Both the position numbers and the translations under genes were made by a program. The notes under the pieces were generated by a model. That model was given only the letters and a program-made list of their open reading frames with translations, was not told the DNA's origin and searched no databases. 64,000 nt of DNA from an uncultured Thalassotalea sp. (GTDB taxonomy: Bacteria; Pseudomonadota; Gammaproteobacteria; Enterobacterales; Alteromonadaceae), in the NCBI GenBank assembly GCA_947492575.1, contig CANLNK010000002.1, positions 159,304 to 223,303 of the forward strand, given 5' to 3'. The stretch's first letter is position 1, and each line of letters begins with the position of its first letter. This document shows, piece by piece, positions 55,969 to 63,709 of the stretch.

Positions 55969-57274
55969 TATCAACAATATAGGTGAGTCTCTCTATGAAC
56001 TTGCAAAAGTACTCTTTCCCATTAATCGATCAATTACTGGCAATGGAGTAAGAGAGACTCTCGACATCATCGACGCGAATTTACCTATCAAATTTAATCG
56101 CTACGAGATCCCTTCTGGTAGCAAAGTCTTTGACTGGCAAGTGCCACAAGAATGGCATGCAAAAGAAGCTTGGATTAAAGCTCCCAATGGTGAGGTCATC
56201 GCAAGCTTTGCTGAAAACAATCTTCACTTAGTCGGATATTCTACCGCCTTTCAAGGCAAATTAACGTTAGAGGAATTAAAGAAACACCTCTACTCATTAC
56301 CAGACCAGCCAAAGGCAATTCCATACGTTACCTCGTACTACTCCAAACGATGGGGTTTTTGTTTATCTCATGAGCAATTATCTGAACTGTCGGACGATGG
56401 TGACTATGAAGTTTATATAGACAGTTCGCATTTTGACGGGCACCTGACATATGCCGATTACTTGCTTCCGGGTGAATCAGAGAAAGAAATACTACTTTCT
56501 AGCTATACGTGTCACCCTTCCATGGCCAACAATGAGCTTTCCGGTCCATTAGTTACAATCGCTGTTCTCTGCTGGCTATATCAGCAACCACATCGTAAAT
56601 ACAGTTATAGATTCGTATTAACGCCTGAAACAATTGGCGCCATTTCGTACCTTGCACACAATTTAGAACACCTTAAGCAAAAGGTTTTCGCCGGCTTTGT
56701 ATTAACGTGTATCGGCGATAACGGCGACTACTCTATGCTTGAATCTCGTTATGGCAATACATTAAGTGACCGAGCAGCCAAAACAATATTGAAACAAGAG
56801 TTTCCAGAACGCTACCAGTATTATTCTTTTTTGAAACGCGGTAGCGATGAGCGCCAATACTGCGCTCCAGGCATAGATTTGCCAATAGCGTCTTTAATGA
56901 GAACTAAATATGGCGTATATCCTGAGTACCATACTTCAGAGGATAATCTTGATTTTATATCGCCAGAGGGTCTTGAAGGCGGCTTTCAGCTTGTACAAAA
57001 AACAATTGCATCTATCGAAGCAAATGCTTACTACACTATCAATTGCTTAGGTGAGCCGCAGCTTGGAAAGTATGGGCTTTATCCAACAACTAGCCAAAAA
57101 GGCTCATCCCAAATTGTCAGAAATCTTATAAATGTTATTGCCTACTGCGATGGACAAAACGATATCTTTGATATCTCTGAAATTACAGGTGTTCCTGTAT
57201 TAGAAGTGATCGAACATATAAGTAAATTAGACGCAAAAGGTTTAGTTTCAATGCAGTCAGAGAAAAAGAGCTAG
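55961..57274 (+). CDS. DUF4910 aminopeptidase-like protein with C-terminal winged helix
   Basis: The 437-residue protein is a member of the DUF4910/DUF2172 group, related in fold to M28 zinc peptidases: SSYTCHPSMANNELSGP (residues about 182-198) with His and Asn/Glu positions, LTPETIGAISYL, RGSDERQYC and YPEYHTSEDNLDFI near 325-340, all possible metal ligands. The last 70 residues look like a winged-helix (DISEITGVPVLEVIEHISKL). It ends the pse operon. In Campylobacter jejuni the related Cj1295 is linked, as I recall, to di-O-methylglyceric-acid-modified pseudaminic acid, so a role in acyl-sugar handling is likely. Confidence 0.78.
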   Translation: MIDINNIGESLYELAKVLFPINRSITGNGVRETLDIIDANLPIKFNRYEIPSGSKVFDWQVPQEWHAKEAWIKAPNGEVIASFAENNLHLVGYSTAFQGKLTLEELKKHLYSLPDQPKAIPYVTSYYSKRWGFCLSHEQLSELSDDGDYEVYIDSSHFDGHLTYADYLLPGESEKEILLSSYTCHPSMANNELSGPLVTIAVLCWLYQQPHRKYSYRFVLTPETIGAISYLAHNLEHLKQKVFAGFVLTCIGDNGDYSMLESRYGNTLSDRAAKTILKQEFPERYQYYSFLKRGSDERQYCAPGIDLPIASLMRTKYGVYPEYHTSEDNLDFISPEGLEGGFQLVQKTIASIEANAYYTINCLGEPQLGKYGLYPTTSQKGSSQIVRNLINVIAYCDGQNDIFDISEITGVPVLEVIEHISKLDAKGLVSMQSEKKS

Positions 57275-57294
57275 TTACGATTAGCTCTTTTTCT
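57261..57294. terminator. Bidirectional terminator between pse operon and maf
   Basis: A perfect 13-base stem (AGAAAAAGAGCTA and TAGCTCTTTTTCT) encloses 8 bases. The stop codon of the DUF4910 gene is in it. A and T runs on both sides let it end both the plus-strand pse operon and the minus-strand maf transcript. Confidence 0.85.
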
Positions 57295-57309
57295 ATCACC
57301 CAAAGCGAA

Positions 57310-59397
57310 TTAGCTTTTCTCTAAGAATGCCCAATTTTTATCACACTTGCTAAGGTAGCTATTCGGAAAATCATCTTTTATTGCAGTCAAATATTCACAC
57401 CAAAGTTCAGATATTTCTCTGTACAGCTGCACTGATTCCTCTTCATTGTTGTAACTATAAAGCGCAGTAAGCATAGGGCAATGATAATAAAGTAAAGAGC
57501 CCTCGATGATGAAGTGAATATAAGAAATCTTCGTATTTCTCATCGAATACAAATAACGAGACTGCCTTCTTAAAATATCCATTGCTTCCTCCCTCGAATT
57601 AACCGGTTCAGAAGCCAGCTCAATGAAATGTGCACACACATCATCAAACACATTTGGTTCAACCGTCTCTCGAATAGTGCTAACTTGCTCATTAACGAAG
57701 TTAGTATTCTTCGCATAGGCAATAATGTCATGCTTATTGTTTAGAGAAGCAGGTGGAAATAAGTTATCTATTCTAGTCGGGTGAGCTCCTTCAATGTAAG
57801 CGCCTTCTCCCACGTTATAACAATCGATATCCTTACTGGAAGGTTGCGCTAAAAACCTTTCAATTTGTACTTTTGACATCTGCAACAACTTGTTAGTAAA
57901 AACATCTCCACCAAAATTTCCGGGGATTTTTCTGCCAAAGTTGTGTTGCTTGACTTTGTCAGACTTTTTCATTGATTCATCAAAATACAAACTGTGCTTA
58001 GCATGGTGTTCACCTTCTGACGGCGTTCCATTATCTACACCAAATAAATATATATTTTCAAATCCCATGCCTGCTGCAAACGTCAGTGCAGTATTAGAGA
58101 CTAAAGGCCCGCAATATCCCAAATGAAGATTTGAAGCATGCCCAGAAAGTAGTTTACTCACTACATGTAAATCCGAACCGGCCTCTTTGGGTTTTAATGC
58201 GATTCCAGACCAATCATACATATCAAGTACATCTGGATATATCACATTGAGCGTAAGCAAATTTAACTTTTTATACTCGCTAGCATCAAGCGAGTGTTGA
58301 AGTACATCAAAAGTTGTCTTGGGTCGCTCAGTGAGCACATGAAAATCAGCCTTGATTCCCATTCTAACCAGTGTAGTTAATGCTGTACCCGCAGCAAAAA
58401 TTATCGCATTTTCCTGAGTTTGCTTGATATATTCAGCCGCCTTATCCAGCGATGGGCCGTTACCAACAATATAAACAGGAGTATCCTTGTACGGAAAATC
58501 CTTCGGCTTACTTTGCAAATAATTCGTTGGCTTCTCTGTATTTAAGATCGTATGAGCAATACTGGTTCTTGCGTCGTTATAAAAACCGAACCCCATTTGC
58601 AACTCAAAATATCGACTCTGGAAATCTTTGATAAGGCTAGTAAGCTCAGCGGATGGATAGTGCTGGTAGCAAAAACTTTTGACAATTGACATGGCGCCAA
58701 CCGTTTCCGAAATCATCCAAATATCTTTGAAAAACTCTTTATAGGTTACACCTAGATGAATATAAAGACAGCCGCCCTGTTCATCTATTTTTGTAATGAT
58801 TGCTGCCCAATCAATACAAAATAAAGAAGCAAAAAACAGTTCGAATTTCGGCTCACAGATGAATACATTTTCAAAGCGGTATTCGTTTAATAAAAGCTCC
58901 AAATGGTAACCTAAACCCAAACCAAAAATCATTGCTGTTGGCGAATAATATGGCAATGTTTCGAGCTGTTCAGCAGCCTTCTTTTCAACTAGCAGATGCC
59001 CCAACTTCCTCATGTAAACAGCATGAATATTTTCCTGCCCAAGCTTTGCTTTAGCAAATCCAGTGTAGTTGGTGTGGGTGAAATAAGGCTTCTCAATATT
59101 TCTTTCTATCTGAAGCTTTGTCTGCGTAATTGGATCGTCTGAATAAACCGCTACACCAGTATCTGGGTCATCAATATTCCCATAACCCGTCTTAGTGACG
59201 TTTAGATGAAAGTCCTCTGGCACTTGATAGCAATTTATAGCATCAGCAATATCTGGATAATATTTACTGAAAGCCTCTAGATTTCGCTCAAAGCGCACAT
59301 TTGCGAGTTCCGCAAATGCATTTTCTCTCGCTTGGTGTTCTTCTATTTTAATAAGGCTGGCTTGAAGTTCTTCTAATTCTTGCTCGATTGATTTCAC
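57310..59397 (-). CDS. maf: Maf/PseE flagellin glycosyltransferase
   Basis: Maf proteins move nonulosonic acid from CMP to Ser/Thr of flagellin in the cytoplasm before export. The 695-residue protein has the central MAF/MptE-like domain with PVYIVGNGPSLDKAAEYIK and GTALTTLVRMGIKADFHVLT, and flanking N- and C-terminal domains of the family. The start is a GTG at 59397 directly after an in-frame stop; no good ribosome site is seen, so it may be coupled to fliT 78 bases upstream. It is the only apparent Maf in view and the likely user of the CMP-sugar made by the island. Confidence 0.88.
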   Translation of the reverse strand: MKSIEQELEELQASLIKIEEHQARENAFAELANVRFERNLEAFSKYYPDIADAINCYQVPEDFHLNVTKTGYGNIDDPDTGVAVYSDDPITQTKLQIERNIEKPYFTHTNYTGFAKAKLGQENIHAVYMRKLGHLLVEKKAAEQLETLPYYSPTAMIFGLGLGYHLELLLNEYRFENVFICEPKFELFFASLFCIDWAAIITKIDEQGGCLYIHLGVTYKEFFKDIWMISETVGAMSIVKSFCYQHYPSAELTSLIKDFQSRYFELQMGFGFYNDARTSIAHTILNTEKPTNYLQSKPKDFPYKDTPVYIVGNGPSLDKAAEYIKQTQENAIIFAAGTALTTLVRMGIKADFHVLTERPKTTFDVLQHSLDASEYKKLNLLTLNVIYPDVLDMYDWSGIALKPKEAGSDLHVVSKLLSGHASNLHLGYCGPLVSNTALTFAAGMGFENIYLFGVDNGTPSEGEHHAKHSLYFDESMKKSDKVKQHNFGRKIPGNFGGDVFTNKLLQMSKVQIERFLAQPSSKDIDCYNVGEGAYIEGAHPTRIDNLFPPASLNNKHDIIAYAKNTNFVNEQVSTIRETVEPNVFDDVCAHFIELASEPVNSREEAMDILRRQSRYLYSMRNTKISYIHFIIEGSLLYYHCPMLTALYSYNNEEESVQLYREISELWCEYLTAIKDDFPNSYLSKCDKNWAFLEKS

Positions 59398-59475
59398 AGT
59401 TTAAGGCTTTTTAATGGCAATAAGGATAAGATTAATAAAAATATAGGAAGGTGTGAACTGATAAAATCGACGGAC

Positions 59476-59769
59476 TTAACGACCAAATGATTCGTATGCT
59501 TTGACCATAGACTTGCCTTTATTCAGCTTGCCTAATTCAGTTAACACGCTTTTACTCTCTTCGGACAGCTTTTCGGTTTGATCGTGTAAAAACGACAAAA
59601 TACGATTAAGCTGGATATACTCTGCTTGTCCAATTGATTGTTGCCCTGCGTCAAAATACTGTCGGAGCAGAACATCGAGTTGCTTTATTTGTATCGTCGC
59701 TTGAGCCAGCTCTCCTGACTCAAGTGATTTCTCACAAGCTTCATATTTTCCGACGATTTCGTCAAACAC
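59476..59769 (-). CDS. fliT: FliT/FlaI-like flagellar chaperone
   Basis: The 97-residue helical protein resembles the FliT/FlaI family, chaperones of the cap protein FliD. Its position after fliS (3-base gap) in flaG-fliD-fliS-fliT order supports this; sequence signals are weak because the family is short and variable. It is acidic with a basic C-terminus (LNKGKSMVKAYESFGR). Confidence 0.75.
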   Translation of the reverse strand: MFDEIVGKYEACEKSLESGELAQATIQIKQLDVLLRQYFDAGQQSIGQAEYIQLNRILSFLHDQTEKLSEESKSVLTELGKLNKGKSMVKAYESFGR

Positions 59770-59772
59770 AAC

Positions 59773-60207
59773 TTATACTGCGCTCGCTAGATTTTGTTTA
59801 CGTTGTATTTCAGCTTCTTGACGAGCTTCAGGAGGGATACTGTCCCAAGCTTCTTTAATCTGCTTAAATAAAGTAACAACTTCATCGATAGCGGTGGTTG
59901 CTTCAGTTTCAACAGTTGCATCTACCAGTCGACCTTGCATGTATTCGTACAGCGAATAAAGGTTTTGGCAAACATCTCCACCTGCTTCAAAGTCTAAGCT
60001 AGTTCTCAGCGCTTCAATAATATTTGTCGCTTTTGCGATGCTCTGTCCCTTAATTTCAAAGTCCTTTCGCTCTACTGCGCCTTTGGCCTGCGCCAAGCTA
60101 TCGACAACTCCAGCCATAAGCATTTGCGTAATAATGTACGGATCTGCACCAGCAACTTTCGCTTTAGTCGCTTCTGTTTGATACTGCTTTAACTTCAAAT
60201 TAGCCAT
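59773..60207 (-). CDS. fliS: Flagellin export chaperone FliS
   Basis: FliS holds flagellin unfolded before export. The 144-residue protein reads KLKQYQTEATKAKVAGADPY, then ITQMLMAGVVDSLAQAKGAV and CQNLYSLYEYM, all FliS-typical. It follows fliD by 21 bases. The Gln/Glu/Ala-rich C-terminus is a common extension. Confidence 0.94.
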   Translation of the reverse strand: MANLKLKQYQTEATKAKVAGADPYIITQMLMAGVVDSLAQAKGAVERKDFEIKGQSIAKATNIIEALRTSLDFEAGGDVCQNLYSLYEYMQGRLVDATVETEATTAIDEVVTLFKQIKEAWDSIPPEARQEAEIQRKQNLASAV

Positions 60208-60228
60208 AGTTCTCTCTCACTATTACCG

Positions 60229-61632
60229 TTAAGATTTAGACGTAAAACCAGGGAGATTTGCTAGCTGCGCTTGCAAATAACTGCTAGAACTTTGCATTTC
60301 AGCAATCAAAACATCTAGCGCGGTATAACGCTCTCTCAATGTTAGTTCTAGCTGCTCCATGCGATAATCATGGTTTGCTACGTCATCTTCTAGTTGGTCT
60401 AAATCGGCTTCCAAAGAGTTTTCTCTCGATTTCAGTGTACCATCACTGTTCAAGTACCCTTCTAAGAAACTTTCGAATTGGACCGCTATGCCGTTATCTC
60501 CAGCAAATATTGCGCCAACGTCATCATAATTTTCCGTCAATGCATCAGACAAACTTCTCACCAATGATTCTTTCTCTAGTTCGCCATCACGGTTCAGGCC
60601 TAAACCAACATCGTACAAGGTTTCAAAATTACCAGCACCAGAGACCGTAGACGAAAGTACACTGAACAAACCTGACTCTAGGCTACGCATAGTAGAATCA
60701 CCATTTAAAGCTGCACTTGCCTGTGTATGATAATCAACAGTGCCCATTACGTTGTTAAAGGCTGTAATGAACTCACCTATTAGCGACTCTACGCCTGCAG
60801 AGTCGACATCGATATTGAGACTTGCTGTTTCACCATCCTCACTCGCTTTTAACACACGAATATTGACGTCCTGAATAGCATCATTGAAGGTATTGGTATC
60901 ACTCGTTACCGCGATACCATCAATTTCTATAATGGCATCCTGTGCTGCATCTTCTGCTGCAATTGTCAGTCCACCTGCACCGCCAGCAAAAGCATCTGTA
61001 GAAATCGCATCGAAATCAGCATTGTCGTTGGTAATTACAAGATCATTGCCACTACCTGTGGTGTTTGAGCTGAAGACAAGTTTTGAGCTTGGTGTGTCAC
61101 CACCGGTGTTAATGATATTAACGCTAACGCCAATGTTATCGCTTGCATCATTTATTGCTTCACGCACTTCTTCTAACGTGGCACCGGCGGCAATTGCGAC
61201 AGTAAATGACTTATCACCTGCTGCAATCGTCAAATTACCGCCAGTCGCACTGACAACATCAGTTGGGTCTGCGTAAACGCCATCAGCCGATACAGCTCGG
61301 CTCCCTTGGGCCGTCTGTAATACTTCTATATCAAAATTACCAGACGTAGAATCCGATGTAGCACTAACGTCAATGATATCGCCGCTACTAGGTTGCGTTA
61401 CATTTGCTGTTCTTTTATTGAAATTTTCGATGTCAGCGAGTTTTTCAATGACATCTTGAAGTGAAGATAAACTTGATTTAACCGCACCTAAGGCAGATAG
61501 TTCAATATTGAGGCTCGTCTCTTTCTCATCAAAAGACTGAAGCTTAGGTAAATTCTCAGCGTCTAAGCTCGCTTGAATAATACTTTCTAAGTCTAAGCCA
61601 GAGCCAACACCGGCCGAAGTAATAGTCGCCAT
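60229..61632 (-). CDS. fliD: Filament cap protein FliD
   Basis: FliD forms the cap that folds flagellin at the filament tip. The 467-residue protein has the N-terminal FliD domain (SAGVGSGLDLESIIQ), a central variable region of Asp/Thr/Ala-rich sequence (about residues 120-260) and a C-terminal domain with FITAFNNVMGTVDY and a coiled-coil end MEQLELTLRERYTALDVLIAEM. It lies 53 bases after flaG with a small hairpin between. Length is normal. Confidence 0.95.
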   Translation of the reverse strand: MATITSAGVGSGLDLESIIQASLDAENLPKLQSFDEKETSLNIELSALGAVKSSLSSLQDVIEKLADIENFNKRTANVTQPSSGDIIDVSATSDSTSGNFDIEVLQTAQGSRAVSADGVYADPTDVVSATGGNLTIAAGDKSFTVAIAAGATLEEVREAINDASDNIGVSVNIINTGGDTPSSKLVFSSNTTGSGNDLVITNDNADFDAISTDAFAGGAGGLTIAAEDAAQDAIIEIDGIAVTSDTNTFNDAIQDVNIRVLKASEDGETASLNIDVDSAGVESLIGEFITAFNNVMGTVDYHTQASAALNGDSTMRSLESGLFSVLSSTVSGAGNFETLYDVGLGLNRDGELEKESLVRSLSDALTENYDDVGAIFAGDNGIAVQFESFLEGYLNSDGTLKSRENSLEADLDQLEDDVANHDYRMEQLELTLRERYTALDVLIAEMQSSSSYLQAQLANLPGFTSKS

Positions 61633-61657
61633 AAAAACCTACCAGAAAATTATTTAT

Positions 61658-61677
61658 GACACAGGTTTCCCTGTGCC
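61658..61677 (-). other. GAAA-tetraloop hairpin between flaG and fliD
   Basis: On the minus strand GGCACAGG-GAAA-CCTGTGTC forms an 8-base stem with one G-U pair, closed by a GAAA tetraloop, followed by ATAAATAATTTTC. It lies between the flaG stop and the fliD start. It could be a weak terminator or an RNA-processing/stability element that sets the ratio of FlaG to FliD. Confidence 0.5.
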
Positions 61678-61685
61678 ATATACCA

Positions 61686-62138
61686 CTATGCCTTCTTATC
61701 AAATAGAATCCCCGAATTTGATAAGTTATTAGCAACATCTTGTAATGAGCTTGTTACTTCCTTCAGATATTTAGGCGGAATCTCACGAATAGTTTCACCA
61801 TTATCTTTATCGATAACCTTAACTATTGGTGGCTCATTAAGTTCATCAAACTCAAACACTAAACTGGTTTTCACCATTGGCATTTCTGAGTTTAAAAACT
61901 CAATCACATCAGCGATTGACTGTTCTTCAACCTCTTTTTCTGATGCATTTTGCTCCGCTTTCTCCATTTCCTCTTGTGCTTGGAAATCAGAAAGCGGCTT
62001 TAATTCCGCTTTATCTACAGCTTCATTAGTTTCTGTTTCTTTCAGTTCTTTAGCAATATTGGCGCCAACACTGTCAGATAGTGGTTCAGCATTTGTTTTA
62101 GCAAAAACACTACTTTCTCGTAATTGTTCAATCGCCAT
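61686..62138 (-). CDS. flaG: Flagellar filament protein FlaG
   Basis: FlaG affects filament length and is found next to flagellin and fliD in polar flagellates. The 150-residue protein has an acidic low-complexity N-terminus and a C-terminal FlaG domain (about residues 85-145) with LVFEFDELNEPPIVKVID and IREIPPKYLKEV. A strong GAGGAGG ribosome site precedes the ATG. No promoter is clear in the 61 bases after flagellin, so it may be read through from it. Confidence 0.9.
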   Translation of the reverse strand: MAIEQLRESSVFAKTNAEPLSDSVGANIAKELKETETNEAVDKAELKPLSDFQAQEEMEKAEQNASEKEVEEQSIADVIEFLNSEMPMVKTSLVFEFDELNEPPIVKVIDKDNGETIREIPPKYLKEVTSSLQDVANNLSNSGILFDKKA

Positions 62139-62199
62139 ACCGCCTCCTCATTAACTACATCACAGACTAACTTAATTTTAGCCTATGATGATAAAGTTA

Positions 62200-63159
62200 C
62201 TAACCTAATAAACTTAAGGCTAACTGAGGACGCTGATTAGCTTGACTTAATATACTAGAACTCGCTTGTTGCAAGATCTGGTTTCGAGTCAAAGCAGCCG
62301 TTTCAGCAGCAAAATCGGCATCTTGAATACGAGATTTCGCAGACGAAAGGTTCTCAGAAATGTTTGCTTGGTTACGGATTGTTGATTGGAAACGGTTTTG
62401 CACAGCACCTAGCTCCGCACGTTTCTTATCTACTACCGCAATTAGTGCATCTACACCCGCTAGGATTAGTTGCGCATTCGTTTGTGTTGATACACTGATT
62501 GTTGACGCAACGAAACGTGAAGCGAATGTTGCACCAGTACCTGTACCTGCAATCGTACTGATACCGTCAGCAAAAGTAGACAATTGTTTGCCAGTTACAC
62601 CACTTGCGATACCCGCAATACCAGACAGCGTGAAGCCACCGTTAGTTGTTAGTGAGTTAGCTGTGCCAGCCACGTTCTTCATACTGAAGCCGATAGTTTG
62701 GATCGCATCAGCACCTACTTGGAAGCTTGCTTCATACGTACCATCTAGTAAGTTCTGGCCACCGAAAGTAGTATCTTCAGCAACACGGTTAACTTCTTCA
62801 GCTAACGCTCGAATTTCTTCTTGCAGTGCTAGGCGGTCGTCATCAGTGTTTGAACCGTTTGAAGCTTGTTGTGCCAGTGTACGCATACGCTGGAACATTT
62901 GAGTTACCTCGTCCATAGCACCTTCAGCCGTTTGTGCTAAAGAGATACCGTCATTCGCGTTACGAATACCCTGGTTTAAGCCATTAATTTGACTGTTAAG
63001 TCGGTTAGAGATCTGCATACCTGCTGCGTCATCTGAAGCACTGTTAATGCGTAAACCAGATGAAAGACGTTGAAACGAGGTATCTAATGCGTTACCAGAG
63101 TTCATTAATTGACGCTGCGCGTTCAATGAACTCACGTTAGTATTTACATATAAAGCCAT
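62200..63159 (-). CDS. fliC: Flagellin
   Basis: The 319-residue filament subunit has the conserved N-terminal D0/D1 (MALYVNTNVSSLNAQRQLM; RLSSGLRINSASDDAAGMQI) and C-terminal D1/D0 ending NQRPQLALSLLG. The middle (about residues 165-240) is short and rich in Ser, Thr, Gly and Ala, so it offers many candidate sites for glycan attachment by Maf. A GGAGG ribosome site lies 6 bases before the start, and a sigma28 promoter about 90-115 bases upstream. Its C-terminus is nearly identical to that of the second flagellin at 63710, showing a tandem duplication. Confidence 0.96.
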   Translation of the reverse strand: MALYVNTNVSSLNAQRQLMNSGNALDTSFQRLSSGLRINSASDDAAGMQISNRLNSQINGLNQGIRNANDGISLAQTAEGAMDEVTQMFQRMRTLAQQASNGSNTDDDRLALQEEIRALAEEVNRVAEDTTFGGQNLLDGTYEASFQVGADAIQTIGFSMKNVAGTANSLTTNGGFTLSGIAGIASGVTGKQLSTFADGISTIAGTGTGATFASRFVASTISVSTQTNAQLILAGVDALIAVVDKKRAELGAVQNRFQSTIRNQANISENLSSAKSRIQDADFAAETAALTRNQILQQASSSILSQANQRPQLALSLLG

Positions 63160-63247
63160 AAAGCCTCCACTTCGATATTATTTTGACAGCAAATTAATTA
63201 CCCCTAACTAAATGCTACCAATCGAGAAAACTATTCTCTACTTAACG

Positions 63248-63274
63248 CTATCGGCGCGCGGCTTCATAACTTTA
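63248..63274 (-). promoter_or_regulatory. Sigma28 (FliA) promoter of flagellin
   Basis: On the minus strand the -35 TAAAGTT and -10 GCCGATAG have the spacing of the sigma28 consensus (TAAA, 15 bases, GCCGATAA). RNA would start near 63241, giving a leader of about 80 bases to the ATG at 63159. Confidence 0.9.
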
Positions 63275-63339
63275 TTTTTTTTTTGAAAAAAGCGTAAAAA
63301 AGGAACTAACCATATGTTATTTAATAAATTAAATATAAA

Positions 63340-63367
63340 AAAAAGGAAGGCAAATGCCTTCCTTTTT
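63340..63367. terminator. Strong bidirectional terminator between flagellin genes
   Basis: GGAAGGCA and TGCCTTCC pair perfectly around AA, extended by A and T runs on both sides (AAAAA / TTTTT). On the minus strand it can end transcripts of the second flagellin. It is the strongest of three hairpins in the 550-base gap 63160-63709. Confidence 0.85.
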
Positions 63368-63430
63368 AGTGAGTCGAGAGTATGACTCTATCAAGCGGCA
63401 TTTATACTTCTTCAACATCCTGTCAAAAGT

Positions 63431-63447
63431 TGGCATCAATACTGCTT
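63431..63447 (+). promoter_or_regulatory. Sigma54-type promoter with no gene, between flagellins
   Basis: TGGCATCAATACTGCTT has GG-N10-GC spacing and almost equals the flrBC promoter of this window (TGGCAT and CTGCT). It points to the right, against both flagellin genes. No plus-strand coding region of useful length follows. RNA would start near 63457. Confidence 0.55.
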
Positions 63448-63543
63448 AAGAATTTACGCGAATGTGAGAGAGAGCTTCGCGATTAATGATGTTAATTTGT
63501 AGTCAGCCTCCACGCTTAACAATAAAAACACCATTAATATTTA

Positions 63544-63579
63544 GCGCCCTTATTGAATTACCCCATACAATAAGGGCGC
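63544..63579. terminator. Perfect 12-base hairpin downstream of the second flagellin
   Basis: GCGCCCTTATTG and CAATAAGGGCGC pair fully around a 12-base loop. On the minus strand it is followed by TAAATATTAATGG, moderately A/T-rich, so it may act as a first terminator or a 3'-end protector for the flagellin at 63710. Confidence 0.5.
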
Positions 63580-63618
63580 ATCTCACCGATTATAAGCCTT
63601 ACTCTCTCAAATCACCAT

Positions 63619-63681
63619 CGGCAACCTAAGGCATACAACAACCGGCAATCTTTACCATTGGGCGGCAATTTAATTGCCGCC
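63619..63681. repeat. Cluster of CGGCAA half-sites between flagellins
   Basis: CGGCAA occurs at 63619-63624, 63643-63648 and 63663-63668, and inverted as TTGCCG at 63674-63679; the last two form the palindrome GGCGGCAAT-TTA-ATTGCCGCC. The same core is paired in the fliK leader. Binding sites for a flagellar activator such as FlrC are possible; a hairpin role is the alternative for the last pair. Confidence 0.45.
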
Positions 63682-63709
63682 TGAGATAATTTGGTTAATG
63701 TTATTCCTA

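Larger units (their letters stand above)
63457..63681 (+). ncRNA. Candidate structured RNA from the orphan sigma54 promoter
   Basis: If the element at 63431-63447 is active, the RNA begins at a hairpin (CGCGAA at 63457-63462 with TTCGCG at 63476-63481). It contains a second, 12-base perfect hairpin at 63544-63579 and ends near a third at 63661-63681. There is no long reading frame. These hairpins could equally be 3' elements of the minus-strand flagellin transcript, so the call is tentative. Confidence 0.3.

Noticed and set aside
62360-62902. 180-codon plus-strand frame opposite flagellin
   Set aside because: Shadow of the repetitive flagellin coding sequence; no domain.
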